The translations under genes were made by a program, and so were the position numbers. From Candidatus Staskawiczbacteria bacterium (lineage in GTDB: Bacteria; Patescibacteriota; Minisyncoccia; Minisyncoccales; Staskawiczbacteraceae): a DNA stretch of 5,691 nt. The stretch covers positions 1-5,691 of the forward strand of contig CAINMG010000034.1 of NCBI GenBank assembly GCA_903850725.1, read 5' to 3'. This document shows positions 5,490-5,691 of the stretch, in pieces (the first letter of the stretch is position 1; every line of letters begins with the position of its first letter). The notes below the pieces were generated by a model. That model was not told the origin of the DNA, made no database searches, and worked only from the letters and a program-made list of their open reading frames with translations.

Positions 5490-5691
5490 ATGGCAAAAAT
5501 TATAATTGAACATGAAAAATGCATTGGTTGCGGAAGTTGCGCAGCTGTATGCTCAAAATATTTTGAAATAGCAGATGATGGTAAATCACACATAAAAAGT
5601 TCTGTTAAAAACTCACAAGGAAATGATGAGTTGGAAACAACCAGTGTTGACTGCGCACAAACAGCTTCCGAATCTTGCCCAACTCAGTGTA
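5490..5691 (+). CDS. Single-cluster [4Fe-4S] ferredoxin, 3' end cut by window
   Basis: Small soluble electron carrier; 67 complete codons are present and the gene continues past the window. The N-terminus holds CIGCGSC (Cys11, Cys14, Cys17), and a distant Cys63-Pro64 supplies the fourth cluster ligand, the arrangement of one-cluster ferredoxins. Cys21 and Cys55 sit where the Pyrococcus furiosus ferredoxin has its disulfide pair: in that protein the second disulfide Cys lies 8 residues before the last ligand, as here. The ligand that is Asp14 in P. furiosus is Cys here, so a complete [4Fe-4S] cluster is expected. A further Cys67 is the last visible residue. Residues 22-54 are acidic with a few lysines and have no second cluster motif. 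The partner enzyme is not in the window; pyruvate:ferredoxin oxidoreductase or a hydrogenase would be guesses. There is no Shine-Dalgarno sequence before the ATG. Confidence 0.93.
   Translation, partial: MAKIIIEHEKCIGCGSCAAVCSKYFEIADDGKSHIKSSVKNSQGNDELETTSVDCAQTASESCPTQC

Overview
The window is AT-rich DNA with all genes on the + strand, closely spaced and read with the standard code (TGG for Trp, TAA at all four visible stops). None of the five starts has a recognisable Shine-Dalgarno sequence. The PEP synthase, the PfkB kinase beginning MYDIITFG and the small ferredoxin look to me most like Patescibacteria (CPR, Parcubacteria-type). This is recollection of protein style, not a database match. 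A DPANN archaeon is the main alternative, because free-standing LAGLIDADG proteins of this kind are also common there.

Layout. Bases 1-102 hold what looks like the right half of an upstream terminator and an AT-rich promoter zone. Bases 103-2502 encode a full-length phosphoenolpyruvate synthase. Bases 2480-3511, overlapping the end of that gene out of frame, encode a two-motif LAGLIDADG protein in markedly AT-richer DNA. Bases 3519-4238 encode an unrecognised acidic 239-residue protein. Bases 4239-4439 are non-coding and unusually rich in inverted repeats: a roughly 30-bp stem, a second 16-base-arm hairpin and a third hairpin ending on the next start codon. Bases 4440-5423 encode a PfkB-family sugar or nucleoside kinase. 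A short promoter-bearing gap follows, and a [4Fe-4S] ferredoxin gene starts at 5490 and runs off the end.

How the parts may work together. PEP synthase, the kinase and the ferredoxin fit central carbon and redox metabolism: PEP synthesis from pyruvate, phosphorylation of a sugar or nucleoside, and low-potential electron transfer. The LAGLIDADG gene looks like a mobile passenger on the 3' end of ppsA; whether the unknown gene came with it cannot be told from the window. The most interesting part is the structured tract before the kinase. It has a candidate -10 box just upstream, two G-U wobbles that favour pairing in + strand RNA, a competing alternative pairing, and a last hairpin touching the start codon. 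It is a candidate for an undescribed structured 5' leader, or alternatively a palindromic repeat element.
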